Source: Nitrosomonas sp. (GTDB lineage Bacteria > Pseudomonadota > Gammaproteobacteria > Burkholderiales > Nitrosomonadaceae). From it: 50,887 bases of DNA. Where the stretch lies: NCBI GenBank assembly GCA_021774195.1, contig JAJFJJ010000081.1, forward strand, positions 1 to 50,887. Reading direction: 5' to 3'. A program made the position numbers and the translations under genes. Under the pieces are notes generated by a model, which was given only the letters and a program-made list of their open reading frames with translations, searched no databases and was not told the DNA's origin. Positions within the stretch are counted from its first letter, which is position 1. Every line of letters starts with the position of its first letter. Positions 1 through 8,786 of the stretch are shown in pieces.

Positions 1-1
1 C

Positions 2-100
2 CGTTGGAGTGGCGAAATAAGAAACTGGGAACCGATAAGAATTGTTCATCTTAACCCAGAAAAGCAGCAAGTCGAGATTGTGGAAAATAAGGCTGCATAA
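2..100 (+). CDS. C-terminal end of an unidentified protein (cut by window edge)
   Basis: An open frame enters from the left edge and ends at a TAA at 98-100, giving 32 residues that finish ...QQVEIVENKAA. The composition looks protein-like (acidic/basic mix, no low complexity), but nothing identifies a family. It converges on the minus-strand gene ending at 138. The fragment is too short for a functional call, and chance openness cannot be excluded. Confidence 0.3.
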   Translation, partial: RWSGEIRNWEPIRIVHLNPEKQQVEIVENKAA

Positions 101-137
101 ATTCAACTTTAGGCGACAACTATCTTGACATCTATCG

Positions 138-944
138 CTAGTCTATCCGCCATACCAGCAATGCCTGCAGAACATTCTCATCTACATTGGTTCCAAGTTT
201 ATTGTTCCAAAATTGCCACTCAGTCCCAATATAAACTTTCTGTGGTCGGTTAAGTAATAACTGGCCCAGATCATAGCGCAACTGTATCTGACCGAAAAAC
301 CAATCTCGCACCAATCCAAATCGATCACGACGCTCACCAATATATTCGACGTGTCCTTCGATACTAAAATTAGAATTAAACAGTTTAAAAGGATATCGGC
401 CATTGATATCGATCATAAAGCTATTGCTTTGCGCAACATTGTTATCACTATAGTCAATATAAGCGGTAACATCCGAATTTAGAAAATCAAATCCAGGCAA
501 ATCCCAAGATAATCGTAAACCAGGCAAATATTTCAGCACACCGGGTTCTGGTGCCCAATTAACCCCCATTAGCACACCAAAATCACGTATCGGTCCGATA
601 GAAAGATCAGCTCCGGTGATTTTTCCTAGACTCAGATTACCGTAATATTCCCCATAATAGTCTACCTTTTCACCATGCGGCATAATCGTATCAACAAATA
701 AGAAATTATCACCATAACGCCAACCACTGGCATGCTGGAAAGTAACGATCGAAGTTCCGGCTTCTTTTTGCTGAAAAGGCTGTTTGAGTTTGCCATACTG
801 ATAGTGTAGCTCATTTGTAGACCAATCAAAACAATAAGCGTTTGCTGCAAACAGGTAAAACAACAAACCAATTAATGTCTCAGCAATATTACTCCGAAAT
901 CTGTCGCTATATTTCTTAAATAACTGCTCACAGAAACACTGCAT
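138..944 (-). CDS. Tsx/OmpK-like outer-membrane channel protein
   Basis: This is a 268-aa protein with an N-terminal hydrophobic segment (about residues 20-38) that reads as a signal peptide, followed directly by the FDWSTNELHYQYGKL start typical of nucleoside-specific channel (Tsx) and OmpK-type outer-membrane proteins. The rest alternates aromatic and polar residues as in a 12-strand beta barrel, and the protein ends ...LLVWRID. The family forms small outer-membrane channels for nucleosides or related solutes; the substrate here cannot be read from sequence. The cytoplasm-side leader before the hydrophobic core is unusually long (about 18 residues with two cysteines), so a start further in is possible. 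It appears monocistronic, and a mobile element (1294-1533) lies upstream. Confidence 0.75.
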   Translation of the reverse strand: MQCFCEQLFKKYSDRFRSNIAETLIGLLFYLFAANAYCFDWSTNELHYQYGKLKQPFQQKEAGTSIVTFQHASGWRYGDNFLFVDTIMPHGEKVDYYGEYYGNLSLGKITGADLSIGPIRDFGVLMGVNWAPEPGVLKYLPGLRLSWDLPGFDFLNSDVTAYIDYSDNNVAQSNSFMIDINGRYPFKLFNSNFSIEGHVEYIGERRDRFGLVRDWFFGQIQLRYDLGQLLLNRPQKVYIGTEWQFWNNKLGTNVDENVLQALLVWRID

Positions 945-1293
945 TATTTTTTGCCTATAATCCTCAGACAGAAACGAATTTACATTTTGGTGCCATTTAT
1001 TCGTGATGACAGATCAAACTATTAATCGTTACATTGTCACTGACAGTCTGAAATAATGTTTTATAACTCACAAAGAATATATCTACGGCAGTCTACGTTA
1101 AAGAATAAGACATATATTGTAGGGCAAACCCAATTTCTCTGTAAGAAAAGAATCACAACAAAGCGTTACAATCCCATTGTGCCTGAAATTTACATCAGTT
1201 GCTAAAAGCCAAGATATTAGGCTTGCAGACTAAAATATAACGTACCAGGCAATATTTAGACTAGCGAGTATCTTCTAAACACGGATAGTTAAA
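945..1293. other. Intergenic stretch without a gene
   Basis: AT-rich sequence upstream of the Tsx-like gene. It presumably holds that gene's promoter, but I could not settle on -35/-10 boxes. No convincing ORF or RNA gene is seen. Confidence 0.5.
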
Positions 1294-1533
1294 CCTAGAA
1301 AAATCAGTTGAACACAGAGTTTGCATTGAATCTTAGGTCACAAGACAAGGCGCCGTTCGCAGCCAATGGCCGTAGTCCTTGGCAAGAGCGGCAACACAGT
1401 ATTGTGACCTAAAATTCAATGCAAAACTGTGTAGCGGTATTACAATCACCTTCATGGTGTCAAAACGCTTGATTTTTAAAAATATTATTCAGTCACTTAT
1501 AAGCGGTTTTAGCGGTCAACTGATTTTTCTAGG
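1294..1533 (+). mobile_element. MITE family B, copy 1 (IS1380-like ends)
   Basis: A 240-bp element with terminal inverted repeats CCTAGAAAAATCAGTTGA at the left and its complement at the right, flanked by a perfect 5-bp duplication TTAAA (1289-1293 and 1534-1538). It has no coding capacity. Inside is a second inverted repeat of about 21 bp (GCATTGAATCTTAGGTCACA near 1325 and its near-complement near 1400-1422) enclosing a GC-rich core. A second copy lies inverted at 49455-49695. CCTAG ends with a 5-bp duplication match the IS1380/ISEcp1 group, so the element was probably moved in trans by such a transposase. Confidence 0.85.
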
Positions 1534-1784
1534 TTAAATGGTCTCCGGCAAACCCATTGGCTCATTATGTGTATGCGGAACCTTACAACTCAAAGATATC
1601 TTCACTTCACAAACAGCTCAAAACAATAGCCTTACAACCTTTAACCTCTTCTGATCGCCTTGATCATCTTCTAGCTACAGGTTGCAAATGCACACTGACC
1701 GAGTCGATTAATACCGTACACTCTAATTCATCGACTTTATTATTTTGGCTGTTTTAGCTGTGAAATTGGGGATTCTTGGTTTTA

Positions 1785-1860
1785 TGGCGCCCTAGAGACG
1801 ATTCGAACGTCCGACCTACCCCTTAGGAGGGGGTTGCTCTATCCACTGAGCTACCAGGGC
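1785..1860 (-). tRNA. tRNA-Arg (anticodon CCT)
   Basis: The minus strand folds as a complete cloverleaf. The acceptor is GCCCTGG pairing with CTAGGGC (one G-U), the D arm is TAGCTCAGTGGATAGAGCA, the anticodon loop is CTCCTAA with anticodon CCT, the T arm carries GTTCGAATC, and the discriminator G is followed by an encoded CCA. This reads AGG arginine codons. The gene stands alone, upstream of and divergent from the broken MFS gene. Confidence 0.95.
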
Positions 1861-1918
1861 AACTTAATTAGGGGCATTTTACGCTAATATTCTCTAATGA
1901 AAAAATTTAAACCGTCTC

Positions 1919-3265
1919 ATGACTCTCATACACCCTACTCGAGAAAATTACCTTAAACCGTAATAATTCTTGGTTTGGTTAGCTTTTTCAACGACTTTGC
2001 CTCTGATATTGTTATCCCATTGATTCCAATATTACTAGTACTCTAACAATTTGATTTTGCCGGGTTCAGCGTTACCGCGGTGTTTTGCAATAAGGCGCAG
2101 TACACAGGAAAGGGTTATTCCCTTTTCAAGTACTGCAACGCGATTGCAGGACACCACGGTAGCGCCCTTTGGGTGAGCCTGTCAGCGCCCATGGGCGGCG
2201 TTGTGCCTTTTGGAAATAGAACGACTATTTCCTGCAAGGCACGCCTTGCCATGAACACTGACAGGCTCACTGAACCCGGCAATATCAAATTGTTAGAGTA
2301 CTAGCATCTGTATTAGCCGCCGGACCGATTGCACTCGGTTTAATTGAGGGAGTTGCCGACGCACTGGCCTGTTTTATCAAATTATGGTCAGGAAGACATT
2401 CTGATGTTATGAATGGACGACGCAAAGGTTTGACTGCTGCAGGCTATACACTTTCTAACTTTGCACTCCCGCTGTTAGGATTAGCTGGTTCGTGGGTCGT
2501 CGTCTTAGTATTACGTAGTATTGATCGGATCGGTAAAGGATTACGCAGCGCCCCGCGTGATGCGCTAGTAGCCGATGCAACTCCACCCCATTCGGTTACC
2601 ACCGCGCTTTAGATAATGCGGGTGCAGTTGCCGGAGGATTAACAGCCGCGGCAGTATTAACATGGTCTGATTTGAGTTTAAGTGAAGTGATCTTATGGTC
2701 TGCACTATCGCCGTCAATGCGACATTATTTGTTGGTCCTAATGCTATTTACCTTTGCACGCGCATCTGAAACGTTTATTTTGCTGTTTGGCTATCAACTT
2801 GGACTGGATATTGTTGAACTGTTATTACTATGGTCGGCATTAAACTTTTCCAAAGCACTCACGTCAACTGCTGGAGGACAATTAGCAGATTATTTTGGAC
2901 GAGGTCTATTGATTTTGATTGGTTGGTCCGCCTTCGCTTTAACCTTTTATCTGTTTAGTTTGGTTACCAATGGCCCAGAGTTATGGATGGTGAGTATTCT
3001 TTATGGGCTTTTTATCGGCATGAGTGAAGGTGCTGAACGTGCATTAATCAGTGATTATGCACGACCCAATGAACGCGGCACCGCTTTTGGCTGGTATCAT
3101 CTAATGAGTGGCCTTGCAGCGATCCCAGCGGGATTATTATTTGGCGCAATCTGGCAATTTTATAGTGCTGCAACTGCATTCTTATTTGCCGCCATCATTG
3201 CGACTTGCGCAACGCTATTATTACGTTTTCGGGCATGGCCAGGCATGCAAAATAAAGTAAGATAA
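1919..3265 (+). pseudogene. Broken MFS transporter interrupted by a small element
   Basis: The reading frame encodes a major-facilitator transporter: the N-terminal piece has SFFNDFASDIVIPLIPILL, then LIEGVADALACFIKLWSG, the RSIDRIGKGLRSAPRDAL loop, HRALDNAGAVAG, and a C-terminal half with GMSEGAERALISDYA. At least three lesions are visible. A frameshift near 1957 separates the ATG-initiated leader (MTLIHPTRENYLK) from the rest. A 262-bp element with CTAG duplication sits at 2039-2300. A second frameshift lies near 2600, followed by an apparent loss of sequence around 2705 between the two halves. The family resembles drug/metabolite or heavy-metal MFS exporters; the substrate is unknown. The C-terminal half remains open to 3265, and its TAA lies 15 bp before the peroxiredoxin start. 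Confidence 0.85.
2039..2300 (+). mobile_element. MITE family C inside the MFS gene (CTAG target duplication)
   Basis: A 262-bp non-coding element with long imperfect terminal inverted repeats beginning TACTCTAACAATTTGAT and continuing through GCCGGGTTCAG at both ends, flanked by CTAG at 2035-2038 and 2301-2304. Taking out the element and one CTAG gives ...ATTCCAATATTACTAGCATCT, which restores the transporter frame (IPILLASVLAAG) without loss. The interior contains several hairpins, for example TTTGGAAATAG... with CTATTTCC. A 4-bp CTAG target is typical of IS5-type elements, so a relation to IS5 is plausible but inferred. Confidence 0.85.
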
Positions 3266-3280
3266 ATACGGAGAAATACC

Positions 3281-3811
3281 ATGGAATGGCTCATAATCAC
3301 AATATTCATCACAACAGTGGCGTTATGGGTTTACACGCGCCGAGAGAACCCGCTCAAGCCAGGACAATCTGCACCAAATTTCAAGTTAACTGATCAGCAC
3401 GGAAAGTTTCATACGTTAGAAGAATTCAAAGGCAAATGGTTAATACTGTACTTCTACCCTAAGGACGACACACCCGGCTGCACAAAACAAGCGTGTAACT
3501 TTCGTAATGATCAGCAACAAATATCTGAACTGGGCGCCAACGTTATTGGCATCAGTGTCGACAACACTCGCAGCCACGCTGATTTTGCTGAAAAATATCA
3601 TTTGCAGTTTCCACTACTGGTTGATGACAAAGCGGAAGTTGCTAAAAAATATTATTCGCTTATCAATTTAGGTGTTATAAAATTTGCTCAGCGCAACACC
3701 TTTTTAATCGACCCGCAAGGAAAAATCACAAAAGTCTATTTATCGGTCAGCGCCAAAAAAAACTCATTTGATGTCATTGAAGATTTGAAACAACAACAAG
3801 CTATTGCATGA
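3281..3811 (+). CDS. Membrane-anchored peroxiredoxin, Bcp/PrxQ type
   Basis: A 176-aa thiol peroxidase. Residues 2-18 form one hydrophobic segment that should anchor the protein in the inner membrane, followed by an AhpC/TSA fold. The peroxidatic cysteine C67 lies in DDTPGCTKQAC, and C72 five residues later is the resolving cysteine of the helix-2 PrxQ subclass. NTFLIDPQGKI is the usual C-terminal strand. It reduces hydroperoxides using thioredoxin. A GGAG box precedes the ATG at 3281. The TM anchor is less common than the soluble cytosolic Bcp form; it may place the enzyme on the periplasmic face, though the topology is not settled by sequence. The DksA-like gene follows closely and may share a transcript. 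Confidence 0.9.
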   Translation: MEWLIITIFITTVALWVYTRRENPLKPGQSAPNFKLTDQHGKFHTLEEFKGKWLILYFYPKDDTPGCTKQACNFRNDQQQISELGANVIGISVDNTRSHADFAEKYHLQFPLLVDDKAEVAKKYYSLINLGVIKFAQRNTFLIDPQGKITKVYLSVSAKKNSFDVIEDLKQQQAIA

Positions 3812-3889
3812 TCTTTATTGACACCAATCAATAACCGAACGCTCAATAACTTGCAAAATGAAGATTGGATAAATCACACATATAGGTGC

Positions 3890-4264
3890 ATGATGGCAGA
3901 TTTTACTGAAGATCAACTGACACAATTGAAAGCTGCTATGCAGCAACGCTATTTAACACTGCAAGAAGAAATTCGCAGTGAGCTAACGCATTCGAGCAGT
4001 GGGTTGGATATTCATTTAGCTGATGATCTCAACAACATCCCGGATGACATTGACACCGCACTGATTGATAAACAAATCATCGAAATGCGCGAACTAGAAA
4101 TCTCTCTCAAACAGTTTAGAGAATTAGAATTTGGTGACTGCATTGACTGTGACAATAAAATTGGTTTTGATCGACTCATGGCTTACCCTTCCGCACAGCG
4201 CTGCATAGACTGTCAGAACAAATATGAAAAGGCATTCCCACACAAACCGAATCCCTCATTGTAA
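3890..4264 (+). CDS. DksA/TraR family C4 zinc-finger protein
   Basis: An acidic protein of about 124 aa: an N-terminal helical part (LTQLKAAMQQRYLTLQEEI) then a C4 zinc finger CIDCDNKIGF...CIDC near the C-terminus, the hallmark of DksA/TraR. Members bind in the RNA polymerase secondary channel and modulate transcription, often with ppGpp. The frame is open from a TTG at 3818, but the family start fits ATG 3890 or 3893, with AGGTG just before. It is shorter than DksA (about 150 aa), and the coiled-coil tip lacks a clear DxxDxA, so it is more like YbiI/TraR-type small members. The 3818 start would be only 6 bp after the peroxiredoxin stop. Confidence 0.75.
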   Translation: MMADFTEDQLTQLKAAMQQRYLTLQEEIRSELTHSSSGLDIHLADDLNNIPDDIDTALIDKQIIEMRELEISLKQFRELEFGDCIDCDNKIGFDRLMAYPSAQRCIDCQNKYEKAFPHKPNPSL

Positions 4265-4728
4265 ACTCGCAGAATTATTGTTCTCAAAATCGACTGCAGG
4301 AAAAGATATTGTTAATGCCAAGGCCCTTGGGAAATTCATGCAATTTTGGAACCAAATAAAAAACGTATGGATTCAGATCTCAATACAGCGCGCTAAATTA
4401 GCAATTCAAAAAAAACGTAAAACTTTGACTAAAAACCGATTAGTTACCGCACCCCATTTGTTGTAATTAAACAACAAGAACACTATTAACTACAAACAAT
4501 GCACAACATATATTATTGTTTATTTACATGGTGTTAAAAACACAAATAAAGCAGGCCTCGGATTTCATACAAACAAACACACCATTTTTAAAATCAAGGA
4601 TGCAGCTATTCAGGTAGAATTAGGGCTATCTTTTATTTACTTACTCGTTGTTTTGAAAAATTATTACTAATACTCAAACTCGCTTCCAGATTGAAATTAG
4701 AATTCATGATAAAAACAACACACATTAT
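4265..4728. other. Intergenic stretch upstream of the porin gene
   Basis: AT-rich sequence. A 43-codon lysine-rich frame at 4338-4466 is open but has neither a convincing ribosome site nor family features, so I do not call it. The stretch must contain the promoter of the porin gene at 4729; the boxes were not assignable with confidence. Confidence 0.4.
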
Positions 4729-5997
4729 ATGAAAAAAATACTCTCTTTTAACTTACAACTACTTGCAGCTGCAAGTATGCTAATGCTCAGTGTACCTGCG
4801 GTCAGCTCAAACGATCCGTATGACATTTTCAAGAACGGTAAGTTTTATGCTGATTTACGTTATCGCTATGAGCATGTTGATCAAGCCGGTTTTTCGAAAG
4901 ATGCGACCGCATCTACATTTCGTTCGCGTTTTGGCTTGCTGTCGGGCGAATATAGAGGCTTTCAAGCATCTGTTGAACTTGATACCATCGGCACCATTGG
5001 CAGCAGCCGTTATAACAGTACCATCAACGGAAAAAGCCAGTTTCCAGTTGTGGCCGATCCACGAACCAATGAATTAAACGCCTTGTGGCTTTCATGGAAC
5101 GGCATACCAGATACCGATATTAAACTTGGCCGCCAACCGATCAACTTAGATAACCAAAGATTTATTGGAACCGTCGGGTTTAGACAGAATGACCAAACCT
5201 ATGACGCGGTTACACTTAACAACCGAAGTATCAAAAATCTTCACCTTTTCTATAGCTACACCGACCAGGTAAACCGAGTTTTCGGACACAAACACGGTGC
5301 CGGCGCATTAAATGCCGAAATCCACTTAGGAAGGGCTGAATATGAATTCCTGCCAAATCAAAAACTTATTGCCTACTCATACTGGCTTGATTTCGACAGA
5401 ACTTTAGCATCAAACCCATCATCTAAAACATACGGCTTAAGATTAATTGGTAACGTACCTGTGACTGAAGATATCGGCGTCATGTACTTAGTTGAAGGTG
5501 CAAGACAACATGACCTCGGCCAAGCCGTTAATGATTACAGTGTCAGCTATTATCATGTGTTACCAGGAATTTCATGGAAAGGCTTTACATTAGAAGCAGG
5601 CATCGAATCATTAGGTAGCAATGGCGCCAACGCGTTCAGCACACCACTGTCAACTTTGCATGCACACAACGGTTGGGCCGATCAATTCTTGATCACACCA
5701 ATTAATGGTTTGCAAGATCGTTACCTCAAGACCACTTATAGAGCGAATGGGATTAACAAATGGGTCGACAACACCGTAGTCCAGTTGTTCTACCATGACT
5801 TTAATTCTGTGAAAGGTACTGCAAATTATGGTAAAGAATGGAACGTCGACATTACCAAGCATTTTACCGACAAAGATATGATGCCAATTTCATTTATGAA
5901 AGCATGGTCTGTTGGTTTAAGATATGCAGATTATGAAGCACAAGATTTTGGTCGAGACACCAGAAAAGGCTGGTTTACAGTAGGCGCAAGATTTTAA
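4729..5997 (+). CDS. Outer-membrane porin, alginate-export (AlgE-like) family
   Basis: A 422-aa protein with a clear signal peptide (MKKI... hydrophobic to about residue 26, AVSS cleavage region). The mature part starts with ADLRYRYEHVDQ and contains the LGRQPINLDNQRFIG and FRQNDQTYDAV motifs characteristic of the alginate-export/OprD-like porin domain. It ends in ...GWFTVGARF with a terminal phenylalanine, the outer-membrane sorting signal. It should be an 18-strand barrel for export or diffusion of a charged solute, but the substrate is not deducible because no alginate genes are nearby. No strong Shine-Dalgarno is seen before the ATG. It is monocistronic, closed by the terminator at 6024. 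Confidence 0.8.
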   Translation: MKKILSFNLQLLAAASMLMLSVPAVSSNDPYDIFKNGKFYADLRYRYEHVDQAGFSKDATASTFRSRFGLLSGEYRGFQASVELDTIGTIGSSRYNSTINGKSQFPVVADPRTNELNALWLSWNGIPDTDIKLGRQPINLDNQRFIGTVGFRQNDQTYDAVTLNNRSIKNLHLFYSYTDQVNRVFGHKHGAGALNAEIHLGRAEYEFLPNQKLIAYSYWLDFDRTLASNPSSKTYGLRLIGNVPVTEDIGVMYLVEGARQHDLGQAVNDYSVSYYHVLPGISWKGFTLEAGIESLGSNGANAFSTPLSTLHAHNGWADQFLITPINGLQDRYLKTTYRANGINKWVDNTVVQLFYHDFNSVKGTANYGKEWNVDITKHFTDKDMMPISFMKAWSVGLRYADYEAQDFGRDTRKGWFTVGARF

Positions 5998-6023
5998 ACT
6001 AGACCATATTTCCCAAATAAAAG

Positions 6024-6051
6024 AGCCAGTTTCTTTATACTGGCTTTTTTA
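6024..6051 (+). terminator. Rho-independent terminator behind the porin gene
   Basis: AGCCAGT / ACTGGCT stem with an 8-nt loop, followed by a run of T, 27 bp after the porin stop codon. Confidence 0.85.
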
Positions 6052-6077
6052 TTGGCTATACACTCAATCACATTTAG

Positions 6078-6306
6078 CCTAGAACCCTCAGTTGGATGGC
6101 GCTTAGAGTGCAATTGTTGTTTATTTTGGCAAGGCGCAGTGAGAAGTAAACGAGCTCACAACGAATTGCAACGCAACAAAAGGTAAAGAACAGTGTGCTT
6201 AGGCATCATAGCGTGGCTCACCCTTAGGGTGCGTGACACCTGACAAAATATTGGTTTCATTTCATAAGACTAGCCAATGCTGAAGCGATCAACTGAGGAT
6301 TTTAGG
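6078..6306 (+). mobile_element. MITE family A, copy 1
   Basis: A 229-bp element with ends CCTAGAACCCTCAGTTGG and CAACTGAGGATTTTAGG and a perfect 5-bp duplication TTTAG (6073-6077, 6307-6311). The interior shares GGCAAGGCGCA..., CAACGAATTGCAACGCA and a CACCCTTAGGGTG hairpin with the other copies. No ORF of its own. It sits between the convergent porin and hydrolase genes. Confidence 0.88.
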
Positions 6307-6334
6307 TTTAGTCATATAAAAACTTCACAAGCGA

Positions 6335-7264
6335 CTATATAATCATACGTTCCGAACCTTCACATGAAAGATGCGTCGGCATTAAGAATCTTTGAACAAC
6401 AGCAATCTGTTCGTCATCCATTAATACTGGAGCATGCCCAATCCAGGGAAAATCAACAATTGTTGCACCAGCACCGCGTCTTCTCATTTCCTCTGCCGTT
6501 TTAGTATTTAGCACATCAGATTTAGCACCACGTAATACCAATGTTGGTATAGTTAGTTGATCCCAGTATTCCCATAAATCAATATCCTTTAAAGCATGTT
6601 CCTTAAAGCTAATAGAAATTTTTGGGTCGTAACAAAAACCATACTGGCCATCCTCAAATTGACGCGCACTATGAACCGTCATATGATGCCACTGCTCCTC
6701 ACTTAACGGACCAAATGGTACTGAAATTTTCTTTATGTAATCTTTCAGCGCTATTAGGCTACTAAATCTTAAATCCTTACCTACATATTCTGACATCCTT
6801 GATAGTGCAGACATCGGTATTAATGGTCCAATATCGCTCATCACCAACTTATTAAGTTTCACAGAAATGTCTGGCTGAATAGCTAACATCATACCAATCA
6901 ACCCGCCCAGGGAAATGCCGATCCAATCAAGTCTGATACTCTCGTCATATTGATCCTTTATATGCGCAATCAATTCAGCAGCATCAGAAATATATAGCGG
7001 GTAATAATCATAGTCTTTTGCATTTTCAAGCCAATCACTTTGGCCACGCCCGACAACATCAACACAAATAACCCGACATGTTTTTGATAGCACTTGTGCC
7101 AAATAATCAAAATCTCGACAATTACGTGTTAATCCATGCACACAAACAACCACATGCGGATTATTAGGATCACCCCATTCAGTATATGCGATGTGATGTG
7201 GTTTTTTTATCTCACTATTGAAAGAAGGCGTCGACACAAGAAGTTTGCGATTAAACATATTCAT
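6335..7264 (-). CDS. Alpha/beta hydrolase
   Basis: About 309 aa with the full alpha/beta-hydrolase signature: oxyanion-hole strand VCVHGLTRN, nucleophile elbow GISLGGL (Ser), acid in LRGAKSDVL (Asp) and the catalytic His in WIGHAPVL. It is cytoplasmic, with no signal peptide. The family covers esterases, lactonases and C-C hydrolases; the substrate is unknown. The frame opens at GTG 7273, but GGTGA there looks like the ribosome site for ATG 7264, so I chose the latter. It stands alone, 28 bp from MITE A copy 1. Confidence 0.85.
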   Translation of the reverse strand: MNMFNRKLLVSTPSFNSEIKKPHHIAYTEWGDPNNPHVVVCVHGLTRNCRDFDYLAQVLSKTCRVICVDVVGRGQSDWLENAKDYDYYPLYISDAAELIAHIKDQYDESIRLDWIGISLGGLIGMMLAIQPDISVKLNKLVMSDIGPLIPMSALSRMSEYVGKDLRFSSLIALKDYIKKISVPFGPLSEEQWHHMTVHSARQFEDGQYGFCYDPKISISFKEHALKDIDLWEYWDQLTIPTLVLRGAKSDVLNTKTAEEMRRRGAGATIVDFPWIGHAPVLMDDEQIAVVQRFLMPTHLSCEGSERMII

Positions 7265-7502
7265 AATTTTCACCGAAGAACTATGATTAACTATAGATTG
7301 TCTAATTAATACTTATAATTTAAGACAACAAAGAAATTATTTCTTTTAGGAAAGAATCACGCCAATTTATGACTCCAGAAAGCCTTGTCTTAAGCTTTTT
7401 CTTTCATTAAAAGATATAACAAATACCAGTTAAAGTAAAACAACAAGATTTAGAAAAAAATTTGAGTTATTACGTAATAAATCTTGCACCCTCACCAAGT
7501 AC

Positions 7503-7529
7503 CATGTAAAAAATTTTATTTTTTACATG
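7503..7529 (-). terminator. Probable terminator of the DUF5666 gene
   Basis: CATGTAAAAAA / TTTTTTACATG hairpin about 43 bp behind the stop codon. The stem is AT-rich and contains its own U tract, so termination is plausible in both directions. Confidence 0.5.
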
Positions 7530-7571
7530 TGTTAACTATTTACCCCATTTTGTTTCCTACTCATTCAAAAA

Positions 7572-8786
7572 TTAAAAACTAGCCGTGAGTACCACCGTAC
7601 CATTTAACGTAATTTCGACTAACTGAATATCACGCACATCCTTGCCATTCGGTAACAAGGGAGCAATCTGAATTTCTCCGGTTTCTGGAGAGCTATCGAA
7701 CTCGATTTCAGCACGGCCAAAACGGTTTGTTGTCATATTGCCAAAGTTTACGCCACCATCACCGAAGTTTACTGATATACCGTAAGTCGTATCTGCTGGC
7801 GCATCCTCAATCTCAACCTCAAACTCTTGCTGTACACCGCTATTTTTAGATTCGTGCTTGAATTTCACTTTCCCGTCAATTCTTGCATTTCCACCGACAT
7901 TAGTTAGTGAGACTTCACGGGAGAATTCGGCTTCATTCTCGTTTTCATCGTCGTCGCGACCATCACGACCATGATCATCATCACCTGCGTCACCATTGCC
8001 ATTCGCATCCACTTTAACCTCGTCAGCTACCACATGGAGCTGTTCATTCAGAAGGCCCTCTACTTCAACAAATGCATTGATCACTAAATTGCCCCGTATA
8101 CGAGTTGCGTCGTTAGTGATCACAGTTAAGCTGGCACCACTTTTAGTGTTTACAATAATTGTGCCGCCATTTGCTTGCGTGATAGTCCCTTCAAATTCAA
8201 CTTTACCTTCACGGCGTTCACCCACCATAATTCGCTTTGCAACAAACGTAGCGTCGACAACCCGGCCCTTGGCATCAACCAATTCGCCTGCCACCAATGA
8301 ATCGACTGTTCTACTGGCATCCAAGCTTCGATCCCACACAGTTGTATTCGTATTCGCCAAAACGGAAACACCTAAGATTTCTAAGAATGTGCCATCATCT
8401 GCAATAAGCAAATTATCGATTTCGCCACGTAAGCGGAACTGCCCAACCCTGCCATCTAGCAGATCAATATCCTCCGCCACAATACCAGCCGCACTAAAGA
8501 AAGCACGAACTCTAATGTACTCGCCAATTTCCAATTCAGATAGAGCAATTGAATTACCGCTTGACTCGATTTTAGTACTGCTTGTCACTAAAATAGCAAA
8601 ATCAAAATCTGACGAATCGGAAAATACGCTGATGGTTAATATACTATCCCCGTCCACCACCTGATTGATCTCTGCAACTGTCGCTCTGAATTCAAGCTCT
8701 GAACCCTTAGCGAACACAGTAGAAGAAAGGCTGACCAGGACAATGGCGGTCAGAAACCATTTCATAGCACATAGGATATTCTTCAC
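7572..8786 (-). CDS. Secreted DUF5666-repeat protein with acidic linker
   Basis: A 404-aa protein with a signal peptide (hydrophobic about 8-26, ending VFAKG), then three successive small beta-barrel (OB-like) repeats of the DUF5666 type, recognisable by the G-x-I/V...V(A)xxI spacing (residues about 28-110, 115-190, 195-255). Next is a strongly acidic, Gly/Asp-rich linker (GDAGDDDHGRDGRDDDENE) and a C-terminal beta domain (about 285-404). The role of the family is unknown, and it is usually periplasmic or surface-exposed. The GTG start is supported by AAGGA 8 nt upstream; the ATG seven codons later has no such site. The linker could bind Ca2+, which is speculation. Monocistronic. Confidence 0.7.
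   Translation of the reverse strand: MKNILCAMKWFLTAIVLVSLSSTVFAKGSELEFRATVAEINQVVDGDSILTISVFSDSSDFDFAILVTSSTKIESSGNSIALSELEIGEYIRVRAFFSAAGIVAEDIDLLDGRVGQFRLRGEIDNLLIADDGTFLEILGVSVLANTNTTVWDRSLDASRTVDSLVAGELVDAKGRVVDATFVAKRIMVGERREGKVEFEGTITQANGGTIIVNTKSGASLTVITNDATRIRGNLVINAFVEVEGLLNEQLHVVADEVKVDANGNGDAGDDDHGRDGRDDDENENEAEFSREVSLTNVGGNARIDGKVKFKHESKNSGVQQEFEVEIEDAPADTTYGISVNFGDGGVNFGNMTTNRFGRAEIEFDSSPETGEIQIAPLLPNGKDVRDIQLVEITLNGTVVLTASF

Noticed and set aside
1557..1757. 66-codon open frame between MITE B and tRNA-Arg
   Set aside because: It starts right at the element border, has no ribosome site and no protein-like pattern.
2080..2304. 74-codon frame inside element C
   Set aside because: It lies entirely in the non-coding hairpin-rich interior of the element in the MFS gene.
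4224..4466. 80-codon frame overlapping the end of the DksA-like gene
   Set aside because: The first part is the out-of-frame reading of DksA, and the rest is lysine-rich without motif or ribosome site. A shorter frame at 4338-4466 is possible but unsupported.
7996..8664. 222-codon plus-strand open frame opposite the DUF5666 gene
   Set aside because: The frame is antisense to a well-supported secreted protein; its Ser/Thr-rich, domain-free translation is what the complement of such a gene gives.
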